Source: Methylobacterium sp. PvR107
Lineage (GTDB): Bacteria > Pseudomonadota > Alphaproteobacteria > Rhizobiales > Beijerinckiaceae
Direction of reading: 5' to 3'
DNA length: 64,000 nucleotides
Assembly (NCBI RefSeq): GCF_017833295.1
Contig: NZ_JAFIBW010000001.1
Span: forward strand, 620,001 to 684,000
In this document: positions 19,701 through 28,689 of the stretch, piece by piece
Numbering within the stretch: the first letter of the stretch is position 1
Layout: each line of letters begins with the position of its first letter
Position numbers and translations under genes: made by a program
The notes under the pieces: generated by a model
Databases searched by the model: none
What the model saw: the letters and a program-made list of their open reading frames with translations, nothing else
What the model was told of the DNA's origin: nothing

Positions 19701-20808
19701 GCTGGCCCCGCACGAAGTCGCCGAGCGCCGCCAGGAAGGCCGTGTTGGCCTCAGACCCCGCCACCGTCACCCGCAGGGCGTTGGGCAGGCCGTAGGCGGT
19801 GACCCGCCGGGTGATGAGGCCGCGCTCGGTCAGGAACGCGTCCGCGTCCTCCGCCGAGCGGCCCGGCGCGTCGGGGAAGTGGATCAGCAGGAAGTTCGCG
19901 ACGCTCGGCGTGACCGTGAGGCCGAGCGCGCGGGCGCCCTCGGTGAGCTTCGGCAGCCACTCGGCGTTGTGGGCGGCGGCGGCGGCCATGTGCGCCTCGT
20001 CGGCGATCGCCGCCGAGCCCGCGGCGATCGCCGGCCCCGAGACGTTGAACGGGCCGCGGATCCGGTTGACCGCGTCCGCCACGTGTGACGGCGCGACCAT
20101 CCAGCCGATCCGCACGGCGGCGAGGCCGTGGATCTTCGAGAAGGTCCGGGTCATCACGACGTTCTCGGATTCGAGCGCGAGTTCGAGCCCGGCCGAGTAG
20201 TCGTTGGCCCGGACGTATTCCGCGTAGGCGCCGTCGATCACCAGCAGCACGTGCGGCTGCAGGCCGGCGTGGAGGCGGCGGATCTCGTCGAAGGGCAGGT
20301 AGGTGCCGGTCGGGTTGTTGGGGTTCGTGACGTAGACGATCCGGGTCCGGTCGGTGACCCGGGCCAGGATCGCGTCGACGTCCACGGTGAAGTCGCGCTC
20401 GGGCGCGACCACCGCCTCGCCGCCCGAGGCCAGGATGGCGATCCGGTAGACGAGGAATCCGTGCTCCGAGTAGATCCCCTCGGTGCCCGGCCCGCCATAC
20501 GCGTAGGCCAGCAGCGACAGAAGCTCGTCCGAGCCCGCGCCGCAGACGATCCGCTCGGGATCGAGCCCGTACCGCTTGGCGATGGCGGTGCGCAGCACCG
20601 TGGCGCGCCCGTCCGGGTAGGTCTCGAGCTTGGCGGTGGCCGCGTGGAGCGCAGCGAGCGCCGCGGGGCTGGGGCCGAGCGGGGTCTCGTTGGACGAGAG
20701 CTTGTAGACCTTGCCGCCGCCGGGCCGACTGCTCTTGCCGGGCACGTAGGTGTCGATCGCCAGGATGCCGGGGCGCGGTTCCGGACGGGCGGGTCGGGGG
20801 GCGGACAT
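19693..20808 (-). CDS. hisC: Histidinol-phosphate aminotransferase
   Basis: 371 residues, a class II fold-type I aminotransferase. Landmarks are [21 protein letters not shown] and the PLP lysine Lys225 in TFSKIHGLA. It converts imidazole-acetol phosphate to histidinol phosphate, and members next to tyrA often also act on aromatic keto acids. It is the first gene of the hisC-tyrA unit and is divergent from the genes leading to metX. Confidence 0.95.
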   Translation of the reverse strand: MSAPRPARPEPRPGILAIDTYVPGKSSRPGGGKVYKLSSNETPLGPSPAALAALHAATAKLETYPDGRATVLRTAIAKRYGLDPERIVCGAGSDELLSLLAYAYGGPGTEGIYSEHGFLVYRIAILASGGEAVVAPERDFTVDVDAILARVTDRTRIVYVTNPNNPTGTYLPFDEIRRLHAGLQPHVLLVIDGAYAEYVRANDYSAGLELALESENVVMTRTFSKIHGLAAVRIGWMVAPSHVADAVNRIRGPFNVSGPAIAAGSAAIADEAHMAAAAAHNAEWLPKLTEGARALGLTVTPSVANFLLIHFPDAPGRSAEDADAFLTERGLITRRVTAYGLPNALRVTVAGSEANTAFLAALGDFVRGQHG

Positions 20809-20936
20809 TGCGGGGCGACTCGGGATCGGCGGGGTTTGGTGGGTTCCGCGTCCGTCTACAGCATTTCCCGGGCCGGTGAACCCGGGGTCGCCGTAGGCGC
20901 GCCGGTCCTCCGCCCGACGCGGGGCGATCGTGCCAG

Positions 20937-20989
20937 GCCGATCGATACAAGGCCGATCGATACAAGCCCGATCGATACAAGCCCGATCG
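20937..20989. repeat. 15-bp tandem repeat, about 3.5 copies
   Basis: Unit GCCGATCGATACAAG at 20937-20951, repeated at 20952-20966 and 20967-20981, with a partial fourth to 20989; only the first base of the unit varies (G or C). It lies in the 228-base gap between divergent hisC and the DUF1488-like gene. Confidence 0.9.
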
Positions 20990-21036
20990 CGCCGCCCTAC
21001 CTGAGGAGATCACTTTCCGAAGCACGGAGCGGTCTC

Positions 21037-21330
21037 ATGCCCCTCGAACGCTACCTGGACGGCGGCGCCCATATCCTGGCCGCCGACGACACCCTGATCC
21101 GCTTCGCCATGACCAACGGCGAGCGGGTGATCGGGATCGACGTGCCGATCCCGGTTTTGCGCCAGCATTTCGGGGGCGGCGATCTCGCGCCCCTCGATCT
21201 CTTCGCCCGCAACCAGGCGGTGATCGAGGCGGCGGCCAGCCAGGCCTACGACCGGACGCCGACGCCGAACGATCTCCTCGACATGGGCCCGGAGGATTTC
21301 GACACCCGGCCAGCTCCGGGACAGATCTGA
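21037..21330 (+). CDS. DUF1488-like small protein
   Basis: 97 residues, acidic. The layout (start MPLERYLDGG, a central FAMTNGERVIGIDVPIPV strand region, then FARNQAVIEAAASQAY) resembles DUF1488 proteins, which have no known function. The ATG at 21037 is chosen because a CGGAG ribosome site lies just upstream and the upstream frame runs through the tandem repeat and hisC antisense. Cytoplasmic. Confidence 0.7.
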   Translation: MPLERYLDGGAHILAADDTLIRFAMTNGERVIGIDVPIPVLRQHFGGGDLAPLDLFARNQAVIEAAASQAYDRTPTPNDLLDMGPEDFDTRPAPGQI

Positions 21331-21470
21331 GGCGTAGGTCCATCCGCACCCGCCGCGGCAAAACGGCGACGCGCAAATGCCGCGGGGCACTCGCCATGTT
21401 TCGGCCTGTTGAACCCGGAGAAAGGGGGCGTCGGGCGTGCCGCGCCCCGCGTGCTCCTGGATGGACGACA

Positions 21471-21638
21471 ATGCCCGGTGACCTGATCCCCTGCAGCCTG
21501 TTCCTGATCGGGATCCTCACCTCGGTAGCCGCCGATTGCCGTCTCCGCCGCGTGGATGCCGCCTCCTGGTCCAGCGGGTGCATCACGGCGGCGGGCGCCG
21601 CCCTGGTCTTCGCCGCCTGCGCGGCGGCGATGCTCTGA
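21471..21638 (+). CDS. Small membrane protein, unknown
   Basis: 55 residues with two hydrophobic stretches (about 5-20 and 36-54) around a short charged loop. ATG at 21471; the ribosome site is poor. Its neighbour at 21733 is a similar tiny membrane protein. Could be a chance frame, though the hydrophobic pattern argues for a real one. Confidence 0.45.
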   Translation: MPGDLIPCSLFLIGILTSVAADCRLRRVDAASWSSGCITAAGAALVFAACAAAML

Positions 21639-21732
21639 GGAACCGTCGGGCACGAGACGGATTTCCCAGCCGGTAGCGGACGCCGCGCGGTCTTGCGCGG
21701 CGTGAATGGCGCGGCCGCTGGGCGAGGGATTC

Positions 21733-21912
21733 ATGGTTTCGTGGCAGGCCCTGATCGGGTGTGCGCTCGTCCTGACCGGGCTCGTCATCGAGAGCGCGGC
21801 GAGCCGGCACTGGCGTGCGGGCGCCCGTGCCGACCGGATCGACGCCCGCGCCGCCCTGGCGCTCGGCCTGCCGGCCCTGGGCCTGGCGGTGATGGCCGCG
21901 CCGTTCGCCTGA
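21733..21912 (+). CDS. Small two-helix membrane protein, unknown
   Basis: 59 residues: a helix at about 5-22, a basic loop (RHWRAGARADRIDAR) and a second helix at about 38-57. GAGG stands six bases before the ATG. It ends 24 bases before the structured metX leader. Family not recognised. Confidence 0.55.
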   Translation: MVSWQALIGCALVLTGLVIESAASRHWRAGARADRIDARAALALGLPALGLAVMAAPFA

Positions 21913-21936
21913 GTGGAGGCCGACGGCGTTCCGCGT

Positions 21937-22048
21937 TGACGCTCGCCGCCCGGAGCATTACCTCCGGAGCCTGCTGGCCGCGTCGGGCGAGTGCGGCGCG
22001 TCAGGTGGCACCGTGCTCCCCCGGTCCGGATCCGAACGGATACACGGT
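21937..22048 (+). promoter_or_regulatory. Structured 5' leader of metX, candidate cis-regulatory RNA
   Basis: Nested complementary segments are visible: TGACGC (21937-21942) with GCGTCA (21998-22003); CTCGCC (21942-21947) with GGCGAG (21986-21991); CCGGAG (21950-21955) with CTCCGG (21962-21967); and downstream ACCGTG (22010-22015) with CACGGT (22043-22048). The start codon follows 14 bases later with no good Shine-Dalgarno. Methionine genes are frequent riboswitch targets, but I could not match SAM-I or SAM-II consensus cores. Confidence 0.4.
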
Positions 22049-22062
22049 CGTCAAGACCCGCC

Positions 22063-23268
22063 ATGGACACCCAACCGGACACGGCCCTGCGGCCGGACCC
22101 GATCGACGAGCCGTCGCGGCGCGCCTCCGAGCGCTCGCAGGCGCTCGACCCGAAGAGCCCGGTGGCGCGCTTCGCCGCGGACACGCCGCTGCTCACCGAT
22201 GCCGGCGTTGAACTCGCGCCGTTCCAGATCGCCTACCAGACCGCCGGCACGCTCAACGCCGCGCGCTCGAACGCGGTGCTGATCTGCCACGCGCTCACCG
22301 GCGACCAGTATTTCGCCCATACCCATCCGGTCACCGGCAAGGGCGGCTGGTGGGAGACCTTGGTCGGTCCCGGCAAGCCGATCGACACGGACCGCTACTT
22401 CGTCATCTGCTCGAACGTCATCGGCTCCTGCATGGGCTCCACCGGCCCGGCCTCGATCGATCCCGCGACGGGGCGGCCCTACGGGCTGAACTTCCCGCTG
22501 GTGACGATCCGCGACATGGTCCGGGCTCAGGCGATGCTGCTGGAGCATCTCGGCATCCGGGACCTGTTCCTGTGTATCGGCGGCTCGATGGGCGGGATGC
22601 AGGTTCTGCAATGGGCGGCGCTCTACCCGGAGCGCGTCTTCGCCGCGATGCCGATCGCCACCGGCGCCCGCCACTCGGCGCAGAACATCGCCTTCCACGA
22701 GGTCGGCCGGCAGGCGATCATGGCCGACCCTGCCTGGGCGGACGGGCGCTACCTCGAAGCCGGCACGCGGCCCGCCAAGGGCTTGGGCGTCGCCCGGATG
22801 GGCGCGCACATCACCTATCTTTCCGAGCCGGCGCTCCACCGGAAGTTCGGCCGGCGCTTCCAGGGCGGCACGGCGCCGACCTTCTCGTTCAACGCCGATT
22901 TCCAGATCGAGAGCTACCTGCGCCACCAGGGCCTGAGCTTCGTCGAGCGATTCGACGCCAACGCCTATCTCTACCTGACCCGGGCGATGGATTATTTCGA
23001 CCTCGCCGAGGACCACGGCGGCGTGCTCGCCAACGCTTTCCGGGGCACCAAGACCCGCTTCTGCGTGATCTCGTTCACCTCCGACTGGTTGTTCCCGACC
23101 CGGGATTCCCGGGCGATCGTCCACGCGCTGAACGCCGCGGCGGCGCCGGTGGCCTTCGTGGAGGTCGAGAGCGACAAGGGCCACGACGCCTTCCTGCTCG
23201 ACGAGCCGGCGATGTTCTCCGCGGCCCGCGGGTTCATCGACGCCGCTGCCCGGGCGCGCGGCCTGTGA
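22063..23268 (+). CDS. metX: Homoserine O-acetyltransferase
   Basis: 401 residues, alpha/beta-hydrolase fold. It acetylates (or succinylates) homoserine, the entry step to methionine. The nucleophile is Ser175 in GGSMGGMQ; the acid is in TSDWLFP and the His in DKGHDAF near the C terminus; CHALTGD and GSTGPAS are family landmarks. The first 35 residues are a variable extension. It overlaps metW by one base and is preceded by a structured leader. Confidence 0.95.
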   Translation: MDTQPDTALRPDPIDEPSRRASERSQALDPKSPVARFAADTPLLTDAGVELAPFQIAYQTAGTLNAARSNAVLICHALTGDQYFAHTHPVTGKGGWWETLVGPGKPIDTDRYFVICSNVIGSCMGSTGPASIDPATGRPYGLNFPLVTIRDMVRAQAMLLEHLGIRDLFLCIGGSMGGMQVLQWAALYPERVFAAMPIATGARHSAQNIAFHEVGRQAIMADPAWADGRYLEAGTRPAKGLGVARMGAHITYLSEPALHRKFGRRFQGGTAPTFSFNADFQIESYLRHQGLSFVERFDANAYLYLTRAMDYFDLAEDHGGVLANAFRGTKTRFCVISFTSDWLFPTRDSRAIVHALNAAAAPVAFVEVESDKGHDAFLLDEPAMFSAARGFIDAAARARGL

Positions 23269-23978
23269 TGCGGACGGCGCTCGGCAAGCCGCCCCTGGGC
23301 AAGGCTCAGCACGGGGCGCCCTGGGAGAGCGCGGATGCCCTCCCCCACGCGGCCGAGGGCAGCGGCGCCCGGGTCGACCATCTCGTCGTGCTCGGCCTCG
23401 TGCCGGCGGGGGCCCGGGTGCTCGACATCGGCTGCGGCGATGGCTCGCTGCTGGCGCTGCTGCGCGACCGCCGCGGCATCGACGGGCGCGGGATCGAATT
23501 GTCCCGCGAGGGCGTGAACGCCTGCCTCGCTCGGGGCCTGTCGGTGATCCAGGGCGACGCCGACACCGACCTCGCCAATTATCCCGATCGCGCCTTCGAC
23601 GTGGTGGTCCTGTCCCAGACCATCCAGGCGACCCGCAATCCCCGGGTGGTGCTGGAGCACCTGCTGCGGATCGGCCGGCAGGTGATCATCTCGTTCCCGA
23701 ATTTCGGGCACTGGCGGGTGCGCTCGGAACTGGCCTTCCGCGGGCGGATGCCGGTCACCGAGATCATGCCGGACGCGTGGTGGGAGACGCCCAACATCCA
23801 CCATTGCACGATCCGCGACTTCGTCGGCCTCTGCCGCGTGATCGGCGCCCGGATCGAGACCGCCACGGCGCTGGACGCCCGCGGCCGGCCGATGCGCTTC
23901 GCCATGCCCTGGTGGGTCTGGAACCTGTTCGGCGCGCAGGGCGTGTTCCTGCTCCGGCGCGAGGGTGTCGAGAGCTAG
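23268..23978 (+). CDS. metW: Methionine biosynthesis protein MetW
   Basis: 236 residues, a class I SAM-dependent methyltransferase fold with the glycine-rich motif VLDIGCGDG and the family's NFGHWR and PYEWW-like (DAWWETPNIHHCT) segments. MetW is found next to metX and stimulates MetX in several proteobacteria. Its ATG shares a base with the metX TGA, so translation is coupled. Family members usually start nearer the methyltransferase fold; the extra N-terminal ~35 residues may be a poorly conserved extension. Confidence 0.93.
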   Translation: MRTALGKPPLGKAQHGAPWESADALPHAAEGSGARVDHLVVLGLVPAGARVLDIGCGDGSLLALLRDRRGIDGRGIELSREGVNACLARGLSVIQGDADTDLANYPDRAFDVVVLSQTIQATRNPRVVLEHLLRIGRQVIISFPNFGHWRVRSELAFRGRMPVTEIMPDAWWETPNIHHCTIRDFVGLCRVIGARIETATALDARGRPMRFAMPWWVWNLFGAQGVFLLRREGVES

Positions 23979-24116
23979 CGGACGCGGCGCCGAATCCGCA
24001 GCGACGGTATGTGTCGCGGCGTCCGGAACACAGGGTCGCAAGCGGGGCAAACTTCATCCCTCGCCCCGGGGAGGACCCAAATCGTTTCTCTTCGTGGATG
24101 CGGCACAGCCGCTTCA

Positions 24117-24262
24117 CCCCGTCATCCCGGGGCCCTGCAGCGGAACCCGGGATCCGGATACGCCGACGCGCCACGTTTTGGCAGCCCCGGTAGCTCTGGA
24201 TTGCCCGCCTCCGGCGTGCCTCTTCGGGTCCGGGCTCGCCCTCGGCGACCCGGAAAGACATC
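24117..24262. repeat. Dispersed intergenic repeat copy (near full length)
   Basis: CCCCGTCATCCCGGGGCCCT through GGAACCCGGGATCCGGA, a variable centre, then GGCTCTGGATTGCCCGCC-like and GGGTCCGGGCTCGCC ending CCCGGAAAGACATCGGGG. It occupies the 522-base gap 23979-24500 between metW and the sulfotransferase gene. The rest of that gap shows no gene. Confidence 0.8.
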
Positions 24263-24500
24263 GGGGATCGATCGACGCAGGATACTCTGGCCGAGCGTCC
24301 GGCCTGCGCGGGCTCAGCACGCCGAAATAGATCAGAAACGGAGCTTGGCTATTCCTGATCGCGTTCCCGTGATCGGACCGTGATTACGGATTCGTTTGGC
24401 GTCTTCCAAAGACGTGCGCGTTCACGAGGGGTCGTGGACCGTGCCCGTCTAGGCGGAAGACTTGCCGCCATGACGAAATCCAGCAAGGTCGACAGGAATC

Positions 24501-25622
24501 GTGCGCCGCGCAATCGTCCACATCGGCATGCCGAGAACCGGCTCGACCTCGTTCCAGGAGGTGATGGCCCGGCTGCGGCCGCAACTCGCATCGGTCGGGA
24601 TCTGCTACCCGAACCTCGCTCGGCCGGGCTCTTCGGGGGGGGACGACGTCAACCACTACCGGCTCGGCCAGGCGCTGGACCGCCGCAGCACCGCGGCCGA
24701 GCGGCGCGAGGCCCTCGCGCGCCTCGATGCGGTACTCACCGCCACGCCGGCGGATACGGTCCTGCTCTCGTACGAGGACTTCGCCGTGCAGCGTCCGCTC
24801 TGGCGTGTTCCCGAGATCCTGGCGGATCTATTTGCGCGGCGCGGCTTCGCCCTGGAGGTGGCACTCGTGGTCAAGCCGCAGGGGGAGCAGCTGGCCTCGG
24901 CCTATGCCCTGCGCGCCCAGGTGGTCGCCGAGGGCCGCACGTTCCGCGGCTTCCTGCGCTCCGAGGGCGCGTCCGGGCGCTACGACTACGCGGCCCGGCT
25001 CGAACCCTGGCGCCGCGCCTCGGCGGGGCGCGTCACGGCCGTGCCGTTCCGCGATCGCCGGTCCGACGCGCCGTTGCTCAAGCGGCTGGTCGACGGGCTT
25101 GGCCTGGGCGGCCGCCTTGCACCCCTGATGGTACCCGCCGACCTCGCGTACCGCACCAACCGGAGTTCCGGGCCCGTCGCGGTCGAGGCGTCGCGCCGCC
25201 TGTACCGGCTCGGTGTGCACCGTCAGGTGACCGGGCACCGCCGGCTGCTCGGCCATGTAGTCGACGACTGGGCCTGGGCGCGGGGGCTCGACGCGGAGCG
25301 GTTCCGCGGCGATGCACCGGACGGTCTGGCCCGCGTCGCGGCACGCTCCGCGGCGTCGAACGCGCGCTTCGCTGCCGCCTGCTGGGGGGCGGCCTGGGAC
25401 GCGATCGTCGCGCCCGCGCCCGCCGCACCTCCGAACGAACTCGCCGCCGGGCCGATCCCGCCGGAGACGGAAGCCTTGGTCGAACAGCTCGTGCGGGCGG
25501 CGGCCGCGCAGGCCGCCTTCCGGTCCCCGCCCGCGTGGCGGCGCCGGACGGCCCACATCCTGGAAGAAGGCAAGGCGCGGCTCGGCGAGGCCCTCGGCTA
25601 CCCGGTCTGGCGCGTGCCCTGA
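24501..25622 (+). CDS. Sulfotransferase-like P-loop protein
   Basis: 373 residues. The N terminus VHIGMPRTGSTSFQE (residues 6-20) matches the 5'-phosphosulfate-binding loop of PAPS-dependent sulfotransferases (hxGhPRsGTTfhq type), with Arg/Thr/Ser in the expected places. A later KPQGEQLASAY at about 132 resembles the 3'-phosphate-binding region. The C-terminal third is Ala-rich. The acceptor is unknown; a lipid, polysaccharide or small metabolite are possible. The GTG follows AGGAA. An APS kinase gene begins 31 bases later and would supply PAPS, strongly supporting the call. Confidence 0.7.
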   Translation: MRRAIVHIGMPRTGSTSFQEVMARLRPQLASVGICYPNLARPGSSGGDDVNHYRLGQALDRRSTAAERREALARLDAVLTATPADTVLLSYEDFAVQRPLWRVPEILADLFARRGFALEVALVVKPQGEQLASAYALRAQVVAEGRTFRGFLRSEGASGRYDYAARLEPWRRASAGRVTAVPFRDRRSDAPLLKRLVDGLGLGGRLAPLMVPADLAYRTNRSSGPVAVEASRRLYRLGVHRQVTGHRRLLGHVVDDWAWARGLDAERFRGDAPDGLARVAARSAASNARFAAACWGAAWDAIVAPAPAAPPNELAAGPIPPETEALVEQLVRAAAAQAAFRSPPAWRRRTAHILEEGKARLGEALGYPVWRVP

Positions 25623-25653
25623 CGGCCCGCGCCGATCCCCAGAACCCGTATCG

Positions 25654-26352
25654 ATGTCCGGAATCCGGCAGCCGCGCCCGCGGACGCTGCCTCAGGCGGT
25701 GGAAATGCACGTCTCGCAGAAAATCCTGACCGGTCTCCCTCCAGGCCCCGTGACGTGGCACCCCCTCCAGGCCCGGGAGGCGCGGTGGGCGCGCCTCGGC
25801 CAGGTGCCGGTGATCGCGTGGCTGACCGGCCTGTCGGGAGCCGGGAAATCCACCCTCGCGGCGGCGGCCGACCGGACGCTCGTGACGGCCGGCCGGCACA
25901 GCGCCGTCCTCGACGGCGACAACCTGCGCCACGGGCTGAACGCCGATCTTGCCTTCTCGCCGGAGGACCGCGCCGAGAACGTCCGGCGCACCGCCGAGGT
26001 AGCGCGGCTGATGGCCGAGGCGGGCTCGGTGGTGATCGTCTCGCTGATCTCGCCCTACCGGACCGACCGGGCTCTCGCACGCCGGATCGCCGGCGACATC
26101 CCGTTCCTGGAGGTGTTCGTCGATACGCCGCTCGGCCTGTGCGAGGCCCGGGACCCGAAGGGCCTGTACCGGCTGGCCCGCGCCGGCCGGATTCCGGACT
26201 TCACCGGCATCTCGGCGCCCTACGAGGCGCCGGAGCGGCCGGACCTGACGATCGCCACCGAGGGCCGCAGCACCGCGGCCTGCGCCCGCGCCCTGAGTGC
26301 GCGGCTGATCCGGCTGAGCCGGGCGGCCGCGGGAGAGCCGCGCCGGCGGTGA
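25654..26352 (+). CDS. cysC: Adenylyl-sulfate (APS) kinase
   Basis: 232 residues from ATG 25654; an alternative ATG at 25705 gives 215 and neither has a strong ribosome site. The P-loop is GLSGAGKS at 59-66, followed by LDGDNLRHGLN, the APS-binding RRTAEVARLM region, SLISPYR, and DPKGLYRLARAG near the lid. CysC phosphorylates APS to PAPS. Free-standing CysC in bacteria often serves sulfation rather than assimilation; the upstream sulfotransferase-like gene fits that. No ATP sulfurylase (cysDN) is adjacent. Confidence 0.93.
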   Translation: MSGIRQPRPRTLPQAVEMHVSQKILTGLPPGPVTWHPLQAREARWARLGQVPVIAWLTGLSGAGKSTLAAAADRTLVTAGRHSAVLDGDNLRHGLNADLAFSPEDRAENVRRTAEVARLMAEAGSVVIVSLISPYRTDRALARRIAGDIPFLEVFVDTPLGLCEARDPKGLYRLARAGRIPDFTGISAPYEAPERPDLTIATEGRSTAACARALSARLIRLSRAAAGEPRRR

Positions 26353-26430
26353 GCGGCGCGACCGCACTGATCGGACGCCGACCGCAACCTGGATCGCTGC
26401 GGACGGGTTGACGATCCGGGACCGAGCGCA

Positions 26431-26573
26431 GGCCCCTCTCCCGTGCGGGAGGGGGACAGGGTGAGGGATCAGGTTTCTTCTGACGAGGCGCGCCCTGATC
26501 GCGCGGCGACCGCGTGCACGATCCCGGCCGATCTCATCCCGCACTCCAGCCCCCTCCCGAACGGGAGAGGGGG
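26431..26573. repeat. Paired inverted hairpins (CCCTCTCCCG family)
   Basis: Two GC hairpins, 26431-26453 and 26550-26573, are inverted copies of one another and bracket about 100 bases, a layout typical of small repeat elements. Similar sequence continues into the 3' end of the histidine kinase. Distinct from the 140-bp family. Confidence 0.7.
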
Positions 26574-26620
26574 CAGGTCGCGCGCTCATCAGCGGCGCGC
26601 ATGGAGAAACGTGCGGCCCC

Positions 26621-28009
26621 TCACGATGAGGGGGCATGGGTGGGGAGCGCCGTAGGATGCCCCCGCGACCCGCTCGGCCAGCTCAGATCTGCCCGCAGGC
26701 CCCCCATCTCCGAGCGGCCGAAATCGAGCTGGGCGCCGGCGGCCTCTGCGACGTCGCGGGCGATGGCGATGCCGAAGCCGGTGCCCGGCCGGCTCTCGTC
26801 CCAGCGCTGGCCGCGCCCAATCCCCGCGATGGCCGAGGCGCTCATGCCGGGGCCGTCATCCTCGACGGCGAGGCCCGGGCGTCCGGTGCCCGTCCCGGTG
26901 ATCCGGACCCGCCGGTGCGCCCACTTGCGGGCATTGTCGAGGAGGTTGCCCAGCACCTCCATCAACTCGCCCTCCTCGCCGGGATAGGCGAGGGTCTCGG
27001 GCACCGCCAGCGCCCAGTCGAGGGAGTCGCCCTCCGGCAGCCGCCGCAGGGTTGCAACGAGACGCGCCGCCACCGGGGCGACCCGGCAGGACCGCCGCCG
27101 CAGGTCGCCCGCTGCGGCGACCCGCGCCCGTGCCAGCGCGCGCTCCGCCTGCCCGCCCATGGCCCGCGCCTGCTCGGCGATCTCGGCCGCCAGCGCCGGA
27201 TCGGCCGGCCCGGTCCGGCGCGCCAGGGCGTCCAGCACCGCGAGCGGGGTCTTGAGGCCGTGGGCCATGTCGGCGGCGGCGTCGCGGGCGCGGATCAGGG
27301 CTCGCTCCTGCGCATCGAGCAGCCGGTTGAGGTCGGCGACCAGCGGCCGGACCTCGTCGGGGAAGTGCTCCGGCAGCCGTGCCCGCCGCCCGGCATGGAC
27401 CGCCAGGAGCTCCGCCTGAAGCACCCGGAACGGGCTGAGCGCCCGGTGCACGAACAGGCCCATCGCCAGCGTCAAGACGAGGAACAGGGCGATCAGGGCC
27501 GGGATCAGCAGGTGCAGGAACGTGTTTCGGCCCGCCGCGAGGCTGCGCCGGTCCTCCGCCACCGCGACCCGCAGCGCGGTTTCTGAGCCCTGCGCGCCGA
27601 TCTGGACCGGTCGCACCACCGCGATGACCCAGCCGCCATCGGGCCCGACCGTGTCGAGGGTGGCGGGGGCCTGCGCGCCCGTCCCGGCCCGGCTCAGGTC
27701 GAGGCTTTTGTCCCAGAGCGAGCGCGAGCGCAGGAGGTGCGATCCCGCCTCGACTTGCCAGTACAGGCCGCCATAGGGGGTGGCGAAGCGCGGGTCCGGC
27801 AGGTCCCGCGAGAGCGTCGGCGTCCCGTCCGGCGCGAGGCCGACCCGCCCGGCGATGAGCTTGGCGGTCCGGTCCAGCTCCTCGACGGTGCGGGCATCGA
27901 GCACCCGGTCGAGGATCACCGTGAGGCCGATCCCGGCGAGAACCAGCGCCAGCGCGATCAGCGCGGCCGCCGCGAGGCCGAGCCGCAGGCGGAGGGAGTC
28001 GCGCCTCAC
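26621..28009 (-). CDS. Two-component sensor histidine kinase (PhoQ type)
   Basis: 462 residues: membrane helix 1 (about 11-33), periplasmic sensor (about 40-160), helix 2 (about 165-187), HAMP, dimerisation helix with phospho-accepting His250 in DMAHGLKTPL, and ATPase with NLLDNARKWA, EDDGPGM and GTGFGIAI. The H-box variant GLKTPL is typical of PhoQ-like kinases. The GTG start overlaps the regulator's stop by four bases. The last residues (after about 447) come from repeat-like DNA and are probably not functional. The signal sensed is unknown. Confidence 0.92.
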   Translation of the reverse strand: MRRDSLRLRLGLAAAALIALALVLAGIGLTVILDRVLDARTVEELDRTAKLIAGRVGLAPDGTPTLSRDLPDPRFATPYGGLYWQVEAGSHLLRSRSLWDKSLDLSRAGTGAQAPATLDTVGPDGGWVIAVVRPVQIGAQGSETALRVAVAEDRRSLAAGRNTFLHLLIPALIALFLVLTLAMGLFVHRALSPFRVLQAELLAVHAGRRARLPEHFPDEVRPLVADLNRLLDAQERALIRARDAAADMAHGLKTPLAVLDALARRTGPADPALAAEIAEQARAMGGQAERALARARVAAAGDLRRRSCRVAPVAARLVATLRRLPEGDSLDWALAVPETLAYPGEEGELMEVLGNLLDNARKWAHRRVRITGTGTGRPGLAVEDDGPGMSASAIAGIGRGQRWDESRPGTGFGIAIARDVAEAAGAQLDFGRSEMGGLRADLSWPSGSRGHPTALPTHAPSS

Positions 28010-28674
28010 GATCCGCCCGGTCCGGCAATCAGGTAGCCCTGGCCGCGCCGGGTCTCGATGACCCCCGGCCCGAGCTTGCGGCGCAGACGGGTCAGCAGCG
28101 CCTCCAGGGCGTTGGCCTCGCGCTCGGTCCCGACCCCGTGGAGGTGGTCGAGCAGCTCGCCCGCCGGCACGATCTGCCCCGGCCGGTGCAGCAGGAAGGC
28201 GAGGAGCCGGTATTCCAGGGCGGTCAGCTCCGTGGGCTTTCCGTCGACGCTGACCGCGCGGGTGCGGGTGTCGAGCTCCACGGTGCCGGCCCGGAGGACC
28301 GGCGAGGCGTGCCCGGCGGTGCGCCGCAGGATCGCCCGCAGACGCGCGACCAGCTCCTCCATCCGGAACGGCTTGGCGAGGTAGTCGTCGGCGCCGGCAT
28401 CGATGCCCTCGACGCGCTCGCGCCAGCCGTCGCGGGCGGTGAGGATCAGGACCGGCAGCGTCACCTCGGCGGCGCGCAGGCGGCGCAGCACGCCGAGCCC
28501 GTCGAGCCGCGGCAGGCCGAGATCCAGCACCATGGCGTCGTAAGGCTCGGTCTCGGCCCGGAACCACGCCCCCTCGCCGTCCGCCACGACGTCGGCGACG
28601 TAGCCGGCCATCTCCAGTCCCTGCCGGAGATCGGCGGCGATGCGCGGCTCGTCCTCGACGATCAGGACGCGCAC
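28006..28674 (-). CDS. OmpR/PhoP-family response regulator
   Basis: 222 residues: receiver domain with Asp51 in LDLGLPRLDG and Lys in YLAKPF, then a winged-helix DNA-binding domain with LTALEYRLLAFLL and the C-terminal RGQGYLI hairpin. It starts at GTG 28674 (other candidates would truncate the first strand). It lies between the PepSY gene and the kinase in one tight operon; PhoP/PhoQ-type pairs respond to divalent cations or membrane stress, which here is inference. Confidence 0.93.
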   Translation of the reverse strand: MRVLIVEDEPRIAADLRQGLEMAGYVADVVADGEGAWFRAETEPYDAMVLDLGLPRLDGLGVLRRLRAAEVTLPVLILTARDGWRERVEGIDAGADDYLAKPFRMEELVARLRAILRRTAGHASPVLRAGTVELDTRTRAVSVDGKPTELTALEYRLLAFLLHRPGQIVPAGELLDHLHGVGTEREANALEALLTRLRRKLGPGVIETRRGQGYLIAGPGGS

Positions 28675-28689
28675 GGCCGGTCCCGCGCT

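Noticed and set aside
20128..21036. Upstream extension of the DUF1488-like gene
   Set aside because: Antisense to hisC and running through the tandem repeat.
21937..22048. SAM-I or SAM-II riboswitch call for the metX leader
   Set aside because: Neither consensus core could be matched, so only a generic structured leader is reported.
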